In this document: positions 8,697-18,547 of the stretch, piece after piece | Numbering within the stretch: the stretch's first letter is position 1 | Layout of the letters: the number at the start of each line of letters is the position of its first letter | Position numbers and translations under genes: made by a program | Notes under the pieces: model-generated | What the model was told of the DNA's origin: nothing | Database searches by the model: none | Seen by the model: the letters and a program-made list of their open reading frames with translations, nothing else | DNA from: a marine gamma proteobacterium HTCC2143 | Lineage (GTDB): Bacteria > Pseudomonadota > Gammaproteobacteria > Pseudomonadales > Dasaniaceae | NCBI GenBank assembly: GCA_000169075.1 | Contig: AAVT01000001.1 | Span: 695,201-759,200, forward strand | DNA: 64,000 bases | Reading direction: 5' to 3'

Positions 8697-10490
8697 ATGA
8701 TTATTTCTGAGCTTTTAGAGCCACTTGACTTGGCTACCCTGGGAATCGACCTCGAAAAAGGTTGGCAGACAGCTGCTGGAACGCAAGAGCCATTAACGAG
8801 GGTTCTGCTGATAGGTGGTGCGTTGGCCGATTATCGTCGGTTAGGGAGAATGCTGTCTGGCATGGAGGCACACAATTATCATTTACTATGGTGTGAACAG
8901 TACGATGATAATAGCCTAGGAGAAATTAATTCCGGCCATTACGACGCGATATTGCTGGATTGTCAGCATCAGCCCGATAAGGCTATGCGCCTACTGACTC
9001 AATTGGTCGAAATAGGTTGTCAGCAACCTATTGTTAGCCTCACCGACAATTCTGCCAGTGTTGTTGCTCAGCGGGCGATGCGCAACGGGTCGACTGATTA
9101 TCTTGGCATGGATACTACGGACCGTTATGTGCTGGAGCGTTGCCTGGGTTACGCGATTGAAAAAAACGCTACCGACAAAAAAATCTCCCAATTAAACCTT
9201 TACGACCCGCTGACAGGCATTGCGAATCGCTTGATGTTCCAGCGAAACATGGCGCGGGCGATTGAGTTAGCGAAGACCCAGCAGATATCGTTAGCGCTAT
9301 TGCTGATAAATCTCGATGACTTTAAGCGTATCAATCAGAGTTTTGGAACGGGTGCTGGCGATCGTTTGGTAACAATGATGGCTCAGCGGCTTGCTCGATG
9401 TGTCCGGCAGAGCGACGCTGTTGCCAGAATCGGCGGTGATGAGTTTGCGCTGGTACTCGAGGATAGCCAGACCAATGAGGATATTGCCCTAGTTGCGCAA
9501 AAAGTTATCGATGTGTTGTCAGCTCCATGTACCTTAAATGGTCAGGCTGTGATCGTTAGCTGCAGTATCGGTGTCGCCACTTACCCAGATTCCGGCGATA
9601 GTGTTGACGGCTTAATCAAATACGCCAATATGGCGATGCTGGAAGCCAAACGTCAGCGGGGTAGTCAATGCTGTTTTTACCATGAAGAAACCAGTAAGGC
9701 CGCGGTGCGACGTATGAACATGGAAAAGGACATGCGTCTGGCCTTACGAAGGAACGAATTCGAATTGTTCTACCAGCCAAGAGTCGAGATAGCTAGTGGC
9801 GATGCCGCAGGCATGGAAGCCTTGATTCGATGGCGCCATCCAGTTCATGGTTTGGTGTCCCCCGACGAATTTATTCCGATGGCGGAAGAAACCGGACTGA
9901 TTGTTCCCATCGGTTATTGGGTCCTTCAACAGGCCTGCAAAGACATGTTGATATTAGATCAGAGCGGACATCAGAACTTGGAGGTTGCGGTTAATCTGTC
10001 ATTTAAGCAGCTGCAGGACGATATGTTTGTCGATACGGCCACCCGCATTATTCAGAAGAGCGGCATTGATGCTAGCCGGTTGGAATTTGAACTCACTGAA
10101 ACGGCGATAATGTCTAACTATCAACAGGCCTGCGACGGTATGATGGCTCTGAGTAAGTTGGGCGTCACATTTTCGCTGGATGATTTTGGAACCGGGTTTT
10201 CTTCTTTTGCCCATATCCAGCAACTGCCTATATCTGCATTGAAAGTGGATCGTAGTTTTATTGAGAATGTCGTCAAAAGTAATGACGATGGTATTATTGT
10301 CAAAGCCATGATTAACCTTGCTCACAGCCTGCGCCTGCATGTTGTCGCCGAAGGCGCTGAAACCTTAGAGCAGGTACAGTTTTTGTGGCAAAACCACTGT
10401 GATCAGATACAGGGTTTTTATTTTAGTGAAGCTGTTACCGTTAATCAATTTATCGAGCTGATGGATCGGCGCGCTACTGCCACTATGTAG
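8697..10490 (+). CDS. receiver-like/GGDEF/EAL c-di-GMP turnover protein
   Basis: The 597-residue product combines a response-regulator-like N-terminal domain (about 33-160), a diguanylate cyclase domain (about 165-325) and a phosphodiesterase domain (about 340-590). GGDEF is intact near residue 246. The EAL motif (MEALIRWRHP, near 374), the ELTET segment, DDFGTG and the late EGAET site are also present, so both activities are possible. The receiver is degenerate: the acidic pair after strand 1 is absent (LLIGGALADY), the conserved Lys is replaced (DYLGMD), but an Asp remains in LLLDC. There are no membrane segments. It sits divergent from rep and convergent with comM. The net enzymatic direction cannot be told from sequence. 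Confidence 0.93.
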   Translation: MIISELLEPLDLATLGIDLEKGWQTAAGTQEPLTRVLLIGGALADYRRLGRMLSGMEAHNYHLLWCEQYDDNSLGEINSGHYDAILLDCQHQPDKAMRLLTQLVEIGCQQPIVSLTDNSASVVAQRAMRNGSTDYLGMDTTDRYVLERCLGYAIEKNATDKKISQLNLYDPLTGIANRLMFQRNMARAIELAKTQQISLALLLINLDDFKRINQSFGTGAGDRLVTMMAQRLARCVRQSDAVARIGGDEFALVLEDSQTNEDIALVAQKVIDVLSAPCTLNGQAVIVSCSIGVATYPDSGDSVDGLIKYANMAMLEAKRQRGSQCCFYHEETSKAAVRRMNMEKDMRLALRRNEFELFYQPRVEIASGDAAGMEALIRWRHPVHGLVSPDEFIPMAEETGLIVPIGYWVLQQACKDMLILDQSGHQNLEVAVNLSFKQLQDDMFVDTATRIIQKSGIDASRLEFELTETAIMSNYQQACDGMMALSKLGVTFSLDDFGTGFSSFAHIQQLPISALKVDRSFIENVVKSNDDGIIVKAMINLAHSLRLHVVAEGAETLEQVQFLWQNHCDQIQGFYFSEAVTVNQFIELMDRRATATM

Positions 10491-10510
10491 TGAATGATGC
10501 CTCGACGTCT

Positions 10511-12016
10511 TTAGATGTTTTCTTTATCGAGCGCTCGGTAAGCAATAGCTTCCGTCACGTGCTGTTGGTTTATGTCTTTGGCGTGATCCATGTCGGCAAT
10601 GGTTCGAGCAACGCGTAAAATACGATGGTAGGCCCGCGCTGATAACTGCAATTTGTCGACTGCCTGATTTAGCAATTGCTGATCGGTCACCGTTAAAATA
10701 CAGTGCTTTTCTGTTTCCTTATTTGTCATTTGTCCATTGGTTTTGCCCGTGCGACGTTGCTGTAATTGTCGACATCTGGCTACTCGCTGGCGAACCTCGG
10801 ATGAGGTTTCCTCCGCAGTATGGTTATGATTGATCATCGCGGCAGGAAGCCGGTTCACATTGATTTGAATATCAATGCGATCCAAGAGTGGTCCGGACAC
10901 TTGGTCTCGATAGCGCCGAAGCTGGTCAGGTGTGCAGCGACAACGCCTTTTTAGATCACCAAAATAACCACAGGCACAAGGGTTCATCGCGGCTATTAGT
11001 TGAAATTTTGCGGGGAATGTAACCTGCTGATTGGCACGGGAAATCACAATTTCTCCAGATTCCAGCGGCTCCCGTAGAACCTCTAAAACAGATCGCTTGA
11101 ATTCTGGAAGCTCGTCTAGAAATAACACGCCGTGGTGAGCGAGAGAGACTTCTCCTGGTTTTGGATTGCTGCCTCCGCCGACCAAAGCGACTGCAGAGGC
11201 TGTATGGTGAGGGTTTCGAAATGGTCGTTGTTGAAAATGTCGAAAGCCAGAATGATTGCTAATCGAATATACCGTGGCCACTTCGAGGCTTTCCTGCTCA
11301 GTTAGCGCGGGTAAAATACCGGCTAGTCGACTAGCAAGCATCGTCTTGCCGGTACCGGGAGGCCCGCAAAAAATCAGGTTGTGACATCCTGAGGCAGCTA
11401 TCTCAAGGGCTCGTTTGGCTTGCTGCTGACCCCGCACATCATCCAGATCTGGATAGTGGGAACAATCCAGATCGCCGGTTGATGATGATTGTAACGCCAG
11501 TTCCTGTCGTTGATGTAAATGCGCAGATAGTTGTAATAGGGTTGAAGGCGCAAAAATAACTGCTTCACCGCAGAGGGTGGCTTCATCCACATTCTCCGGT
11601 GGCACGATCAGTGATCTTCGAGCTGCAGCGCAGCTAACCGCGGCCGGCAGCGCCCCGTGTACCCCCCGTAATTCTCCTGTCAGACCCAATTCACCGAGAA
11701 ATTCAAAGCGCGCCAAGGACTCGGGTGGTATCTGGCCTGAAGCGGCTAAAATCCCCAGCGCTATCGGTAGATCAAAACATCCACCGTCTTTCGGCAAATC
11801 AGCCGGTGCCAAATTGATGGTTATCCGGCGGCTGGGGAATTCAAAATAAGAGTTGAGAATGGCACTGCGCACCCGGTCTTTGCTTTCTTTGACGGCTGTT
11901 TTTGCCATGCCGACAATACTGAGGGCAGGTAAACCGTTTGAAAGGTGTACTTCGACACGTACTAAGGGTGAATCAATACCGCAGCTGGCGCGGGTGTACA
12001 CAGTGGCAAGTGACAT
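10511..12016 (-). CDS. comM: YifB/ComM family Mg-chelatase-like AAA+ ATPase
   Basis: The 501-residue protein has the ComM layout: an N-terminal ChlI-like domain (about 1-190), a Mg-chelatase AAA+ core with Walker A GPPGTGKT, Walker B FLDELPEF and the MNPCACGYFGD segment, and a C-terminal helical domain ending in the RAYHRILRVARTIAD motif. In Vibrio cholerae and Haemophilus, ComM is a hexameric branch-migration helicase that helps integrate transformed DNA. It is widespread also in species not known to be competent, so its presence alone does not prove competence. It lies downstream of ubiK on the same strand, an arrangement also found in Pseudomonas. Confidence 0.93.
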   Translation of the reverse strand: MSLATVYTRASCGIDSPLVRVEVHLSNGLPALSIVGMAKTAVKESKDRVRSAILNSYFEFPSRRITINLAPADLPKDGGCFDLPIALGILAASGQIPPESLARFEFLGELGLTGELRGVHGALPAAVSCAAARRSLIVPPENVDEATLCGEAVIFAPSTLLQLSAHLHQRQELALQSSSTGDLDCSHYPDLDDVRGQQQAKRALEIAASGCHNLIFCGPPGTGKTMLASRLAGILPALTEQESLEVATVYSISNHSGFRHFQQRPFRNPHHTASAVALVGGGSNPKPGEVSLAHHGVLFLDELPEFKRSVLEVLREPLESGEIVISRANQQVTFPAKFQLIAAMNPCACGYFGDLKRRCRCTPDQLRRYRDQVSGPLLDRIDIQINVNRLPAAMINHNHTAEETSSEVRQRVARCRQLQQRRTGKTNGQMTNKETEKHCILTVTDQQLLNQAVDKLQLSARAYHRILRVARTIADMDHAKDINQQHVTEAIAYRALDKENI

Positions 12017-12112
12017 AGTTTCTTCCTTGAAACATAGTTAACACAGAGGGCTCCATTGTATGCCTATGTGGCAGGTTATTGTAGAGGAGAACAAAAGCCA
12101 TGATGTTATTGG

Positions 12113-12376
12113 TCAGCGCGGCTGGTTAATTGCTTCGGAAATTTCCGCGAGCTGTTGTTCTAGTAAATCGATCTTTTCTCTCGATCGATGTAATACCGCG
12201 ACCTGGGCATCAAACTCATCCCGGCTGACCATATCTAACTTGCTAACGGTGCTTTGAACAACAGCTCGCAGGTTGTTCGCTATCTCCGCTTTAATAGTTG
12301 CTGCATCGCCAGCGCTGTCGAATAAACCTGACACCTTTTCGACAAGGCTATCTACGAGTTCATTGGTTGTATACAT
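12113..12376 (-). CDS. ubiK: ubiquinone biosynthesis accessory factor UbiK
   Basis: The 87-residue product is a short, largely helical protein of the YqiC/BMFP family (UbiK). The N-terminal part is amphipathic and the C-terminal part (about 55-82) is a heptad-rich coiled coil built around FDAQVAVLHRSREKIDLLEQ. UbiK forms trimers or binds UbiJ and supports late aerobic ubiquinone synthesis. The conserved central motif VVQSTVSKLDMVSRDEFDAQ is the main evidence. It is encoded just upstream of comM on the same strand and divergent from the nitrogen block. Confidence 0.9.
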   Translation of the reverse strand: MYTTNELVDSLVEKVSGLFDSAGDAATIKAEIANNLRAVVQSTVSKLDMVSRDEFDAQVAVLHRSREKIDLLEQQLAEISEAINQPR

Positions 12377-12895
12377 AGATTGATTCTCCCAAGTTAGGCG
12401 GCTATTTTAGCTTAGTTTAATAGCCTGTGACGCAATGATTGGCCGTAGACCAGAAAATTTTAATAGGGGGCCTACTGCGCAATAAGTATACAGAGCCCCT
12501 CAACGGTGCATCGATTCGCACTGATATGCCGCTATTGACCAATGTTTGGCTGTAGTTAGTGCCTGAGCAAGTTAGTTTTTTCTCAACGGGAATATCCTTA
12601 ACTAATTGATATAATTGCACTTTTTGTACTTCATCAAAACTGAGTTTTCGAAAATATCAGTGTGGCGATCTATTATGGTGCAGGCGGTCCGGCGTGCACT
12701 TGATCTAGTCGCACTTTTCGGGGGCGATCCAAACTTTTCACCAATAAAATATCCTAAGTTATTGTTTTTAATCAATTTTAATTTTCTGGCACGCCTTGTG
12801 CTATTCATTTGTCAGCAAGTGTTATTTTCATCAAACAATGAATAGAACACATCAGCTTTAACGACAAAAAAACTATCTATCTGGAGACGACAACA
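12377..12895 (+). promoter_or_regulatory. leader region of torF with a sigma-54 promoter at 12787-12802
   Basis: No gene is supported in this 519-base gap. At 12787 the sequence TGGCACG is followed by four bases and GTGCT. The GG (12788-12789) and GC (12800-12801) dinucleotides are exactly 12 bases apart, as required for a -24/-12 sigma-54 promoter. Transcription would start near 12813, giving an 83-base leader before the torF ATG. TGCAC and GTGCA half-sites that could belong to NtrC occur upstream (about 12614-12715), but I find no clean palindrome. Sigma-54 control fits the ammonium genes that follow. Confidence 0.6.
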
Positions 12896-13540
12896 ATGAA
12901 AAAATTAATAGCTTCAAGTGTACTGGCTGCTACTGCTTTTGCTGGAATAGCTGCCCCTGCCATGGCTGATCTTTCTGCTAATGTAGGTTATGCCTCTGAG
13001 TATTATTACCGCGGTATTTTGCAGAAAGAGTCTTCTGCTAGTGCCGGGATCGATTTTGAGCAAAGCGGTTTTTATGCTGGAGCTTGGACAGCAGATGTTG
13101 GTGATGGTCTTGAGTACGACATCTACGCAGGCTACGGCATGGAAGTTGGTGAAGTATCACTGAGCGCCGGCTTTACCGGTTATTACTACACCGGTGAATT
13201 TGATGACACCTACGAGGAATTCAATTTCTCGGCGGGCTGGAAATTTATTAGCGTTGGTTACAGCGTCGGTGAGTGGGACGGTTTTGGCGAACCTGCAGAC
13301 TACGACTTCTTGGAAGTAACCGTTGAGCACAATGGTTTCTACGGTACTTACGGCGAGTTTGGCGACGAAGCTGAGGGTGACTATATTGAACTGGGTTACG
13401 GCGCAGAAGTGGGTGGCTTTGACCTAGGAATTGCCGCCATTTTCAGCAGCGAAGAGTTGTCTGATCAAGCAGATTCAAATGGTGACGATACGGAAAGCGA
13501 AGCGATAATTTTCTCGCTGAGCAAAACGTTTGATCTTTAA
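12896..13540 (+). CDS. TorF family putative outer-membrane porin
   Basis: The 214-residue product has a classic signal peptide (MKKL, hydrophobic core, cleavage after APAMA near residue 24). The mature part is acidic, rich in Gly, Tyr and Phe, and made of alternating strands typical of a small outer-membrane barrel ending in an aromatic-hydrophobic C-terminus (KTFDL). The opening (LSANVGYASEYYYRG) is the hallmark of the TorF/Gcw_chp family. Genes of this family often sit before glnK-amtB in marine gammaproteobacteria. A sigma-54 promoter precedes it and a terminator follows. Inference: it may let ammonium or other nitrogen compounds cross the outer membrane. The substrate is unknown. Confidence 0.9.
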   Translation: MKKLIASSVLAATAFAGIAAPAMADLSANVGYASEYYYRGILQKESSASAGIDFEQSGFYAGAWTADVGDGLEYDIYAGYGMEVGEVSLSAGFTGYYYTGEFDDTYEEFNFSAGWKFISVGYSVGEWDGFGEPADYDFLEVTVEHNGFYGTYGEFGDEAEGDYIELGYGAEVGGFDLGIAAIFSSEELSDQADSNGDDTESEAIIFSLSKTFDL

Positions 13541-13611
13541 TTTTCAGGTCTCTTTCCTGTGCTTTGTCACCCCCGTGTTTTCCTGTTAGATGACATCGAC
13601 AAAGTACTTTT

Positions 13612-13641
13612 TCAGCCGCACTGCGGTGTGGCTGATTTTTT
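13612..13641 (+). terminator. intrinsic terminator or attenuator between torF and glnK
   Basis: A 10-bp stem (13612-13621 with 13626-13635, one G-T pair) closes a 4-base TGCG loop and is followed by six T residues. Only 65 bases remain before glnK, with no clear promoter there. Partial read-through may therefore set the ratio of porin to PII and transporter. Confidence 0.75.
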
Positions 13642-13691
13642 ATCAACCGTGCGTATCGAAAAAATCGATTGAGATACCACACAATGACTAA

Positions 13692-14045
<354 letters not shown>

Positions 14046-14111
14046 ATACCGTGTTCATCAAAAGAACTCGGATCTGATAAATAGTTTGCTGGGCTTGTGG
14101 AGGGCTTAGAT

Positions 14112-15359
14112 ATGGAAAACGAAATTTTTCAATTACAATACGCACTAGATACATTTTACTTCCTGATATGTGGCGCACTTGTCATGTGGATGGCCGCTGG
14201 CTTTTCAATGTTAGAAGCCGGTTTGGTTCGCTCAAAAAATACCACTGAAATTCTGACCAAAAACGTCGCTCTTTATTCGATTTCCTGCATCATGTATATG
14301 GTGGTGGGTTATTCGATTATGTACGGTGGGGGTGATCTCACATTCTTCCTTGACGGCATTGTCGGTGACGGCGTTACCGGAGCTGAAGAGCCTGCAACCT
14401 ATGCACCATCTGCTGACTTTTTCTTCCAGGTTGTCTTCGTAGCAACGGCTATGTCGATTGTTTCTGGCGCTGTTGCTGAGCGTATGAAACTTTGGGCATT
14501 CTTAGCATTTGCGGTAGTAATGACCGGGGTTATTTATCCCATGGAAGGCGCATGGACCTGGGGTGGTGAAGCTGTATTTGGGATGTATACGTTAGGTGAT
14601 TTAGGGTTCTCTGACTTTGCCGGTTCCGGTATTGTTCACTTGGCGGGTGCTTCTGCTGCTTTGGCTGGTGTCATTATGCTGGGTGCTCGTAAGGGCAAAT
14701 ACGGCCCACAAGGTCAAACCAATGCAATTCCCGGAGCAAACTTGCCATTGGCAACGCTCGGTACGTTCATCCTATGGATGGGTTGGTTTGGCTTTAACGG
14801 TGGCTCAGTACTGGCCACTGCGAGTGTTGAAAGTGCCAACAGTGTTGCGGTAGTCTTTATGAATACCAACGCTGCAGCGGCAGGTGGCCTCGTTGCCGCA
14901 CTGATTGTTGCCAGAGTGCTGTTCGGTAAAGCCGACCTTACCATGGCGCTGAACGGTGCTTTGGCGGGTCTAGTTGCGATCACAGCAGAACCTTCGACGC
15001 CAACAGCGTTGCAAGCAACCTTGTTTGGCGCCTTCGGCGGTGTTTTGGTGGTCTTCTCGATACTGAGCTTGGATAAACTGAAAATTGATGATCCTGTCGG
15101 AGCGATCTCTGTTCACGGTGTTGTTGGTTTGTTAGGTCTACTGCTAGTGCCCATTACCAACGGTGAAAACAGCAGCTTTTCGGGCCAGTTGATTGGCGCT
15201 GCAACGATCTTTGTCTGGGTGTTTGGTACCAGTCTGATTGTCTGGGGTGTAATTAAAGCGCTGGTTGGCATTCGGGTGACTGAGGAAGAAGAATACGAAG
15301 GTGTCGATCTTTCTGAATGTGGTATGGAAGCCTATCCGGAGTTCATCACTTCTAAGTAA
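14112..15359 (+). CDS. amtB: ammonium transporter AmtB
   Basis: The 415-residue membrane protein belongs to the Amt family, with about 11 transmembrane helices. The first helix already contains the conserved FSMLEAGLVR segment, so no long cleavable leader is present. The pore-lining histidine region HLAGASAALAG and the later SVHGVVGLLG segment hold the twin histidines needed for conduction. I start at the ATG at 14112 rather than the GTG at 14097 because GGAGG lies 8 bases before the ATG. The acidic C-terminal tail (EEEEYEGVD) is the cytosolic end expected to contact GlnK. A strong terminator follows the stop by 25 bases. Confidence 0.97.
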   Translation: MENEIFQLQYALDTFYFLICGALVMWMAAGFSMLEAGLVRSKNTTEILTKNVALYSISCIMYMVVGYSIMYGGGDLTFFLDGIVGDGVTGAEEPATYAPSADFFFQVVFVATAMSIVSGAVAERMKLWAFLAFAVVMTGVIYPMEGAWTWGGEAVFGMYTLGDLGFSDFAGSGIVHLAGASAALAGVIMLGARKGKYGPQGQTNAIPGANLPLATLGTFILWMGWFGFNGGSVLATASVESANSVAVVFMNTNAAAAGGLVAALIVARVLFGKADLTMALNGALAGLVAITAEPSTPTALQATLFGAFGGVLVVFSILSLDKLKIDDPVGAISVHGVVGLLGLLLVPITNGENSSFSGQLIGAATIFVWVFGTSLIVWGVIKALVGIRVTEEEEYEGVDLSECGMEAYPEFITSK

Positions 15360-15383
15360 TTGTTTCTTAAGGTCTACCATCAG

Positions 15384-15414
15384 AAAGGGCGCCCAGAGGG
15401 CGCCCTTTTTTTTT
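15384..15414 (+). terminator. strong intrinsic terminator after amtB
   Basis: An 11-bp GC-rich stem (15384-15394 with 15398-15408) with a 3-base AGA loop runs into nine T residues. It separates the glnK-amtB unit from the second PII gene, which therefore should have its own promoter within 15415-15603. No convincing promoter elements were recognised in that interval. Confidence 0.9.
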
Positions 15415-15546
15415 GCGGGCCCCGCCTACTATTTTTCCGCTTCTTTGACCCTTTATGGACAGCTTGGTAACTATTCATGGGTTTTTTGTTCCTAATCCTT
15501 GCTTTTCCTGCCTCGCATAGCTAATTTACGTCTGATTGAAATTTGA

Positions 15547-15942
<396 letters not shown>

Positions 15943-16022
15943 ACGTCGCTTACCGGTTGATAACGGCCATCTTTCAGTGAGGGGTGGTTGGTGCAGCCGC
16001 TGTCCACGACTCCGGTTATGAG

Positions 16023-16763
16023 TCAACTGTCCAGCTGTCGACCCATAGCCGTCATAAATACCGTCCAATACTTTTCTTTAACCTCGCTATGCTGCCAGCG
16101 TTCTAATGCGTGTCGCGAGTCGGTATCCATGCTGTCGATCAGCGGCCTATAGTGCTGATGTAGTATTTGAAGAGAGACTGCCTCGCTGGCTGTTCGCAGG
16201 TCATGAAGGACTCGACACTGCAGAATAAATTGCCCGCAATGGTGACTTTTTTCCAGATCGGTTTCTTCTCTTAGTGGCAGCCATGGCATTTGTTTTTGAA
16301 TGCGATAGGCTTGCAAGCCGCTGCCAATTTTTATCGGCTTGTCGCTGCTTCTATCACTGGCATAAATTGGCGTGCTGTTTACACCGCAACTAGGGGAGCG
16401 ACTTTTAAAAATATAGCCGTCGATGATGGTTGCTAAGTAGTCGGCACTGTTGACACTGAATTGCTTCAACGCAGCGGTAACTTTCAGCGATGGGTCTACT
16501 CTGCCGATCGCTTCTATTCTACCTCGGCTATCAACTAACTGAATTGGAGGCCGGGGCACCGACATACCCGCTCCGACCTCCGGGCAAACTTCGATCAGGG
16601 TTAACTGGTCGACGAGATAGCTAGCTGTTGTCAGTAACTTGCCAGTGCCATCATATCGAACAGGCTGACCGACTAAACAACTGCTAATAGCTACAGTGGG
16701 CCTATAGTCTGCAGATGAAGGTAGAAAAAAATTGAAATCTCGGCTACTAATAGACATCGGCAC
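16023..16763 (-). CDS. DUF523 domain protein
   Basis: The 246-residue product has the DUF523 signature segments: SSCLVGQPVRYDG near residue 28, EVCPEVGAGM with RPPIQL, and KSRSPSCGV. The conserved cysteines could hold a metal or an iron-sulfur centre, but the function of DUF523 is unknown. The C-terminal third (about 165-246) is helical and not part of the core domain; I do not recognise it. The gene lies 6 bases downstream of yigB and is the last gene of the minus-strand lysA-dapF-xerC unit. Its 3' end faces the second PII gene. Confidence 0.85.
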   Translation of the reverse strand: MPMSISSRDFNFFLPSSADYRPTVAISSCLVGQPVRYDGTGKLLTTASYLVDQLTLIEVCPEVGAGMSVPRPPIQLVDSRGRIEAIGRVDPSLKVTAALKQFSVNSADYLATIIDGYIFKSRSPSCGVNSTPIYASDRSSDKPIKIGSGLQAYRIQKQMPWLPLREETDLEKSHHCGQFILQCRVLHDLRTASEAVSLQILHQHYRPLIDSMDTDSRHALERWQHSEVKEKYWTVFMTAMGRQLDS

Positions 16764-16769
16764 TCCGGC

Positions 16770-17525
16770 TCAGGGAGAAGTTACTCGGCTATGGAGCCGG
16801 GATTTATTGATGGTATCAATCACCGCAGGTATGTCTGATAGGCATTGCACCTGATAAAAATTTACGTGATATTTTGCTGTTACATCGGCGGAAATTTCTT
16901 TGTCGTCGGGGTTGAACCAGATTGCATGCAGACCTGCGTCCAGAGCGCCAATAACGTCATGTTCAAGACTATCTCCGATGTGAATAATTTCACTGGCATT
17001 AACGGCGGCATGGGCTTGCGCGGCCAAGAAAGGCTCGGGTAGAGGCTTGCTGGCGTTGAGTTGCTCTGCGGTGAATGAAAATTCAAAATATTGCCCCAAC
17101 GCCAAGCGAAAAATATCGGCATTGCCATTTGTTAGAACGCCTAACCTATAGTGCTGCTTTAATGTTTCCAGCATCGGTATGGCTGTTTCAAAAGGCAGGA
17201 CCTGATGGCGAGCTTCTATGAATATCTCAAAAGCCTGATCGGCCAGTGTCTTTGCCTCAGCGGTTGAATAGCCTGACTCTTCGAGTGCCAGCTGGACAGT
17301 GATAGTCCGCAATTGGGAGATCTGATGAGCCAACTCCGGATAATTTGCATAAATATCCCAGCGCCACTTCATAAAGCTTTTAGCGGTGAATCGATCGGTC
17401 AGCTTAGGCGCAAACTCCTCAAGCCAATCGAAAACAATATCTTCTGCTTTTAGCAATACGGGTCGCACTGCCCATAAGGTATCGTCGAGATCAAATGTAA
17501 CTACGCTAATTGGGTTGGGTTTCAT
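16770..17525 (-). CDS. yigB: HAD family hydrolase YigB (FMN phosphatase-like)
   Basis: The 251-residue product shows all haloacid dehalogenase motifs: DLDDTLW near residue 12 (motif I nucleophile Asp), LTNGNAD (motif II), the KPLPEPF lysine region (motif III) and IHIGDSLEHDVIGA (motif IV). Family YigB of E. coli dephosphorylates FMN and other phosphates, and in both E. coli and here it lies directly downstream of xerC. Substrate assignment is therefore by synteny and family, not by residues visible here. Confidence 0.9.
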   Translation of the reverse strand: MKPNPISVVTFDLDDTLWAVRPVLLKAEDIVFDWLEEFAPKLTDRFTAKSFMKWRWDIYANYPELAHQISQLRTITVQLALEESGYSTAEAKTLADQAFEIFIEARHQVLPFETAIPMLETLKQHYRLGVLTNGNADIFRLALGQYFEFSFTAEQLNASKPLPEPFLAAQAHAAVNASEIIHIGDSLEHDVIGALDAGLHAIWFNPDDKEISADVTAKYHVNFYQVQCLSDIPAVIDTINKSRLHSRVTSP

Positions 17526-17602
17526 TACCGGTATCCATAAATTCTTTATTGGCTAGCGCTAAATACCGATGAGCAAAAAACGTGCATTGATCAATGTCGG
17601 TA

Positions 17603-18523
17603 CTAAGGGGCACTCTCTTTCGGTTTCTTCCGCACCGCACGGGGGTGCGCGGTATCATATACCTTTGCTAAATGCTGAAAGTCCAGGTGCGTATAAACTT
17701 GTGTGGTAGTGATATTTGCATGCCCGAGTAATTCTTGAACGGCTCGCAGATCACCACTGGACTCCAGCATATGGCTGGCGAATGAATGGCGCAACATATG
17801 GGGATGAATTTTTTGTCCCAGCCCCTGTTGTAAACTGTATTTTTTAAGCCGTTGCTGAATCCCTCGTTGGCCAAGCCGTGTACCCTTGGCTGAGACAAAG
17901 GCAGCATTGTTGATCGGGTGAGCGTCGCTACGAACACTGAACCAATTTTTCAGTGCTGCAATGGCGTGACTACCTACAGGCAACGTTCGGGTTTTCCTAC
18001 CTTTGCCGGTGACAATTATGAGTCCATTTTGCAGGTCGAAGTCTTCAGTATCCATATCAACCAGTTCAGAAAGGCGCAATCCCGATGAGTAAAATAATTC
18101 CAGAATCGCGCGGTCTCGTACGGTTAGCCAATCGTCGCCATCAATGGACAGAAACTGTTGCATACTGTCGATATCCAGAGTTTTCGGCAGTCGCTTTTCA
18201 CCTCGGGGAGCTTTTATGCCAATAGCGGGGTTATGGTCGCCACCTTGTTTATTACTGTATTTGTAGAAACTTCGAAGAGATGACAACGATCGACTCAAAC
18301 TAGTTCCGGAAAGGCCGTTGCGATGAAGGAGGGCTATCCACTGACGGACATCGCTATTATGTGCATGGTGGTGATCAACAATTGCTCTGTGGCGGCAGTA
18401 GTCGGCGAACTTCTCCAGGTCCCGACGATAATTACTCAACGTGTGGGGAGATAACTGCCGAGCGACTTCCTGATAGGTTAAAAAACTATCAATAGCGGTC
18501 TGCCATCTATCGTCGCTGCTCAT
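17603..18523 (-). CDS. xerC: site-specific tyrosine recombinase XerC
   Basis: XerC, with XerD, resolves chromosome dimers at dif. The product has an N-terminal SAM-like DNA-binding domain (about 1-90) and a catalytic domain with the Arg in SSGLRLSEL, the HMLRHSFASH box (His-x-x-Arg), the LLGHANITTTQ histidine and the nucleophile Tyr in QVYTH. I choose the ATG at 18523 because GGAG lies 7 bases upstream; the longer frame begins at 18541. The product is 306 residues, normal for XerC. It sits between the DUF484 gene and yigB, the same order as in E. coli and Pseudomonas. Confidence 0.95.
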   Translation of the reverse strand: MSSDDRWQTAIDSFLTYQEVARQLSPHTLSNYRRDLEKFADYCRHRAIVDHHHAHNSDVRQWIALLHRNGLSGTSLSRSLSSLRSFYKYSNKQGGDHNPAIGIKAPRGEKRLPKTLDIDSMQQFLSIDGDDWLTVRDRAILELFYSSGLRLSELVDMDTEDFDLQNGLIIVTGKGRKTRTLPVGSHAIAALKNWFSVRSDAHPINNAAFVSAKGTRLGQRGIQQRLKKYSLQQGLGQKIHPHMLRHSFASHMLESSGDLRAVQELLGHANITTTQVYTHLDFQHLAKVYDTAHPRAVRKKPKESAP

Positions 18524-18547
18524 GATTGGCTCCGACGGCATGCTGGA

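Noticed and set aside
12614..12715. NtrC-type binding sites upstream of the sigma-54 promoter
   Set aside because: Only half-sites (TGCAC/GTGCA) are visible, in unsuitable orientation or spacing; not called as sites.
12615..12845. 76-codon plus-strand ORF upstream of torF
   Set aside because: It overlaps the sigma-54 promoter, has no ribosome-binding site or domain, and its residues reflect the AT-rich leader.
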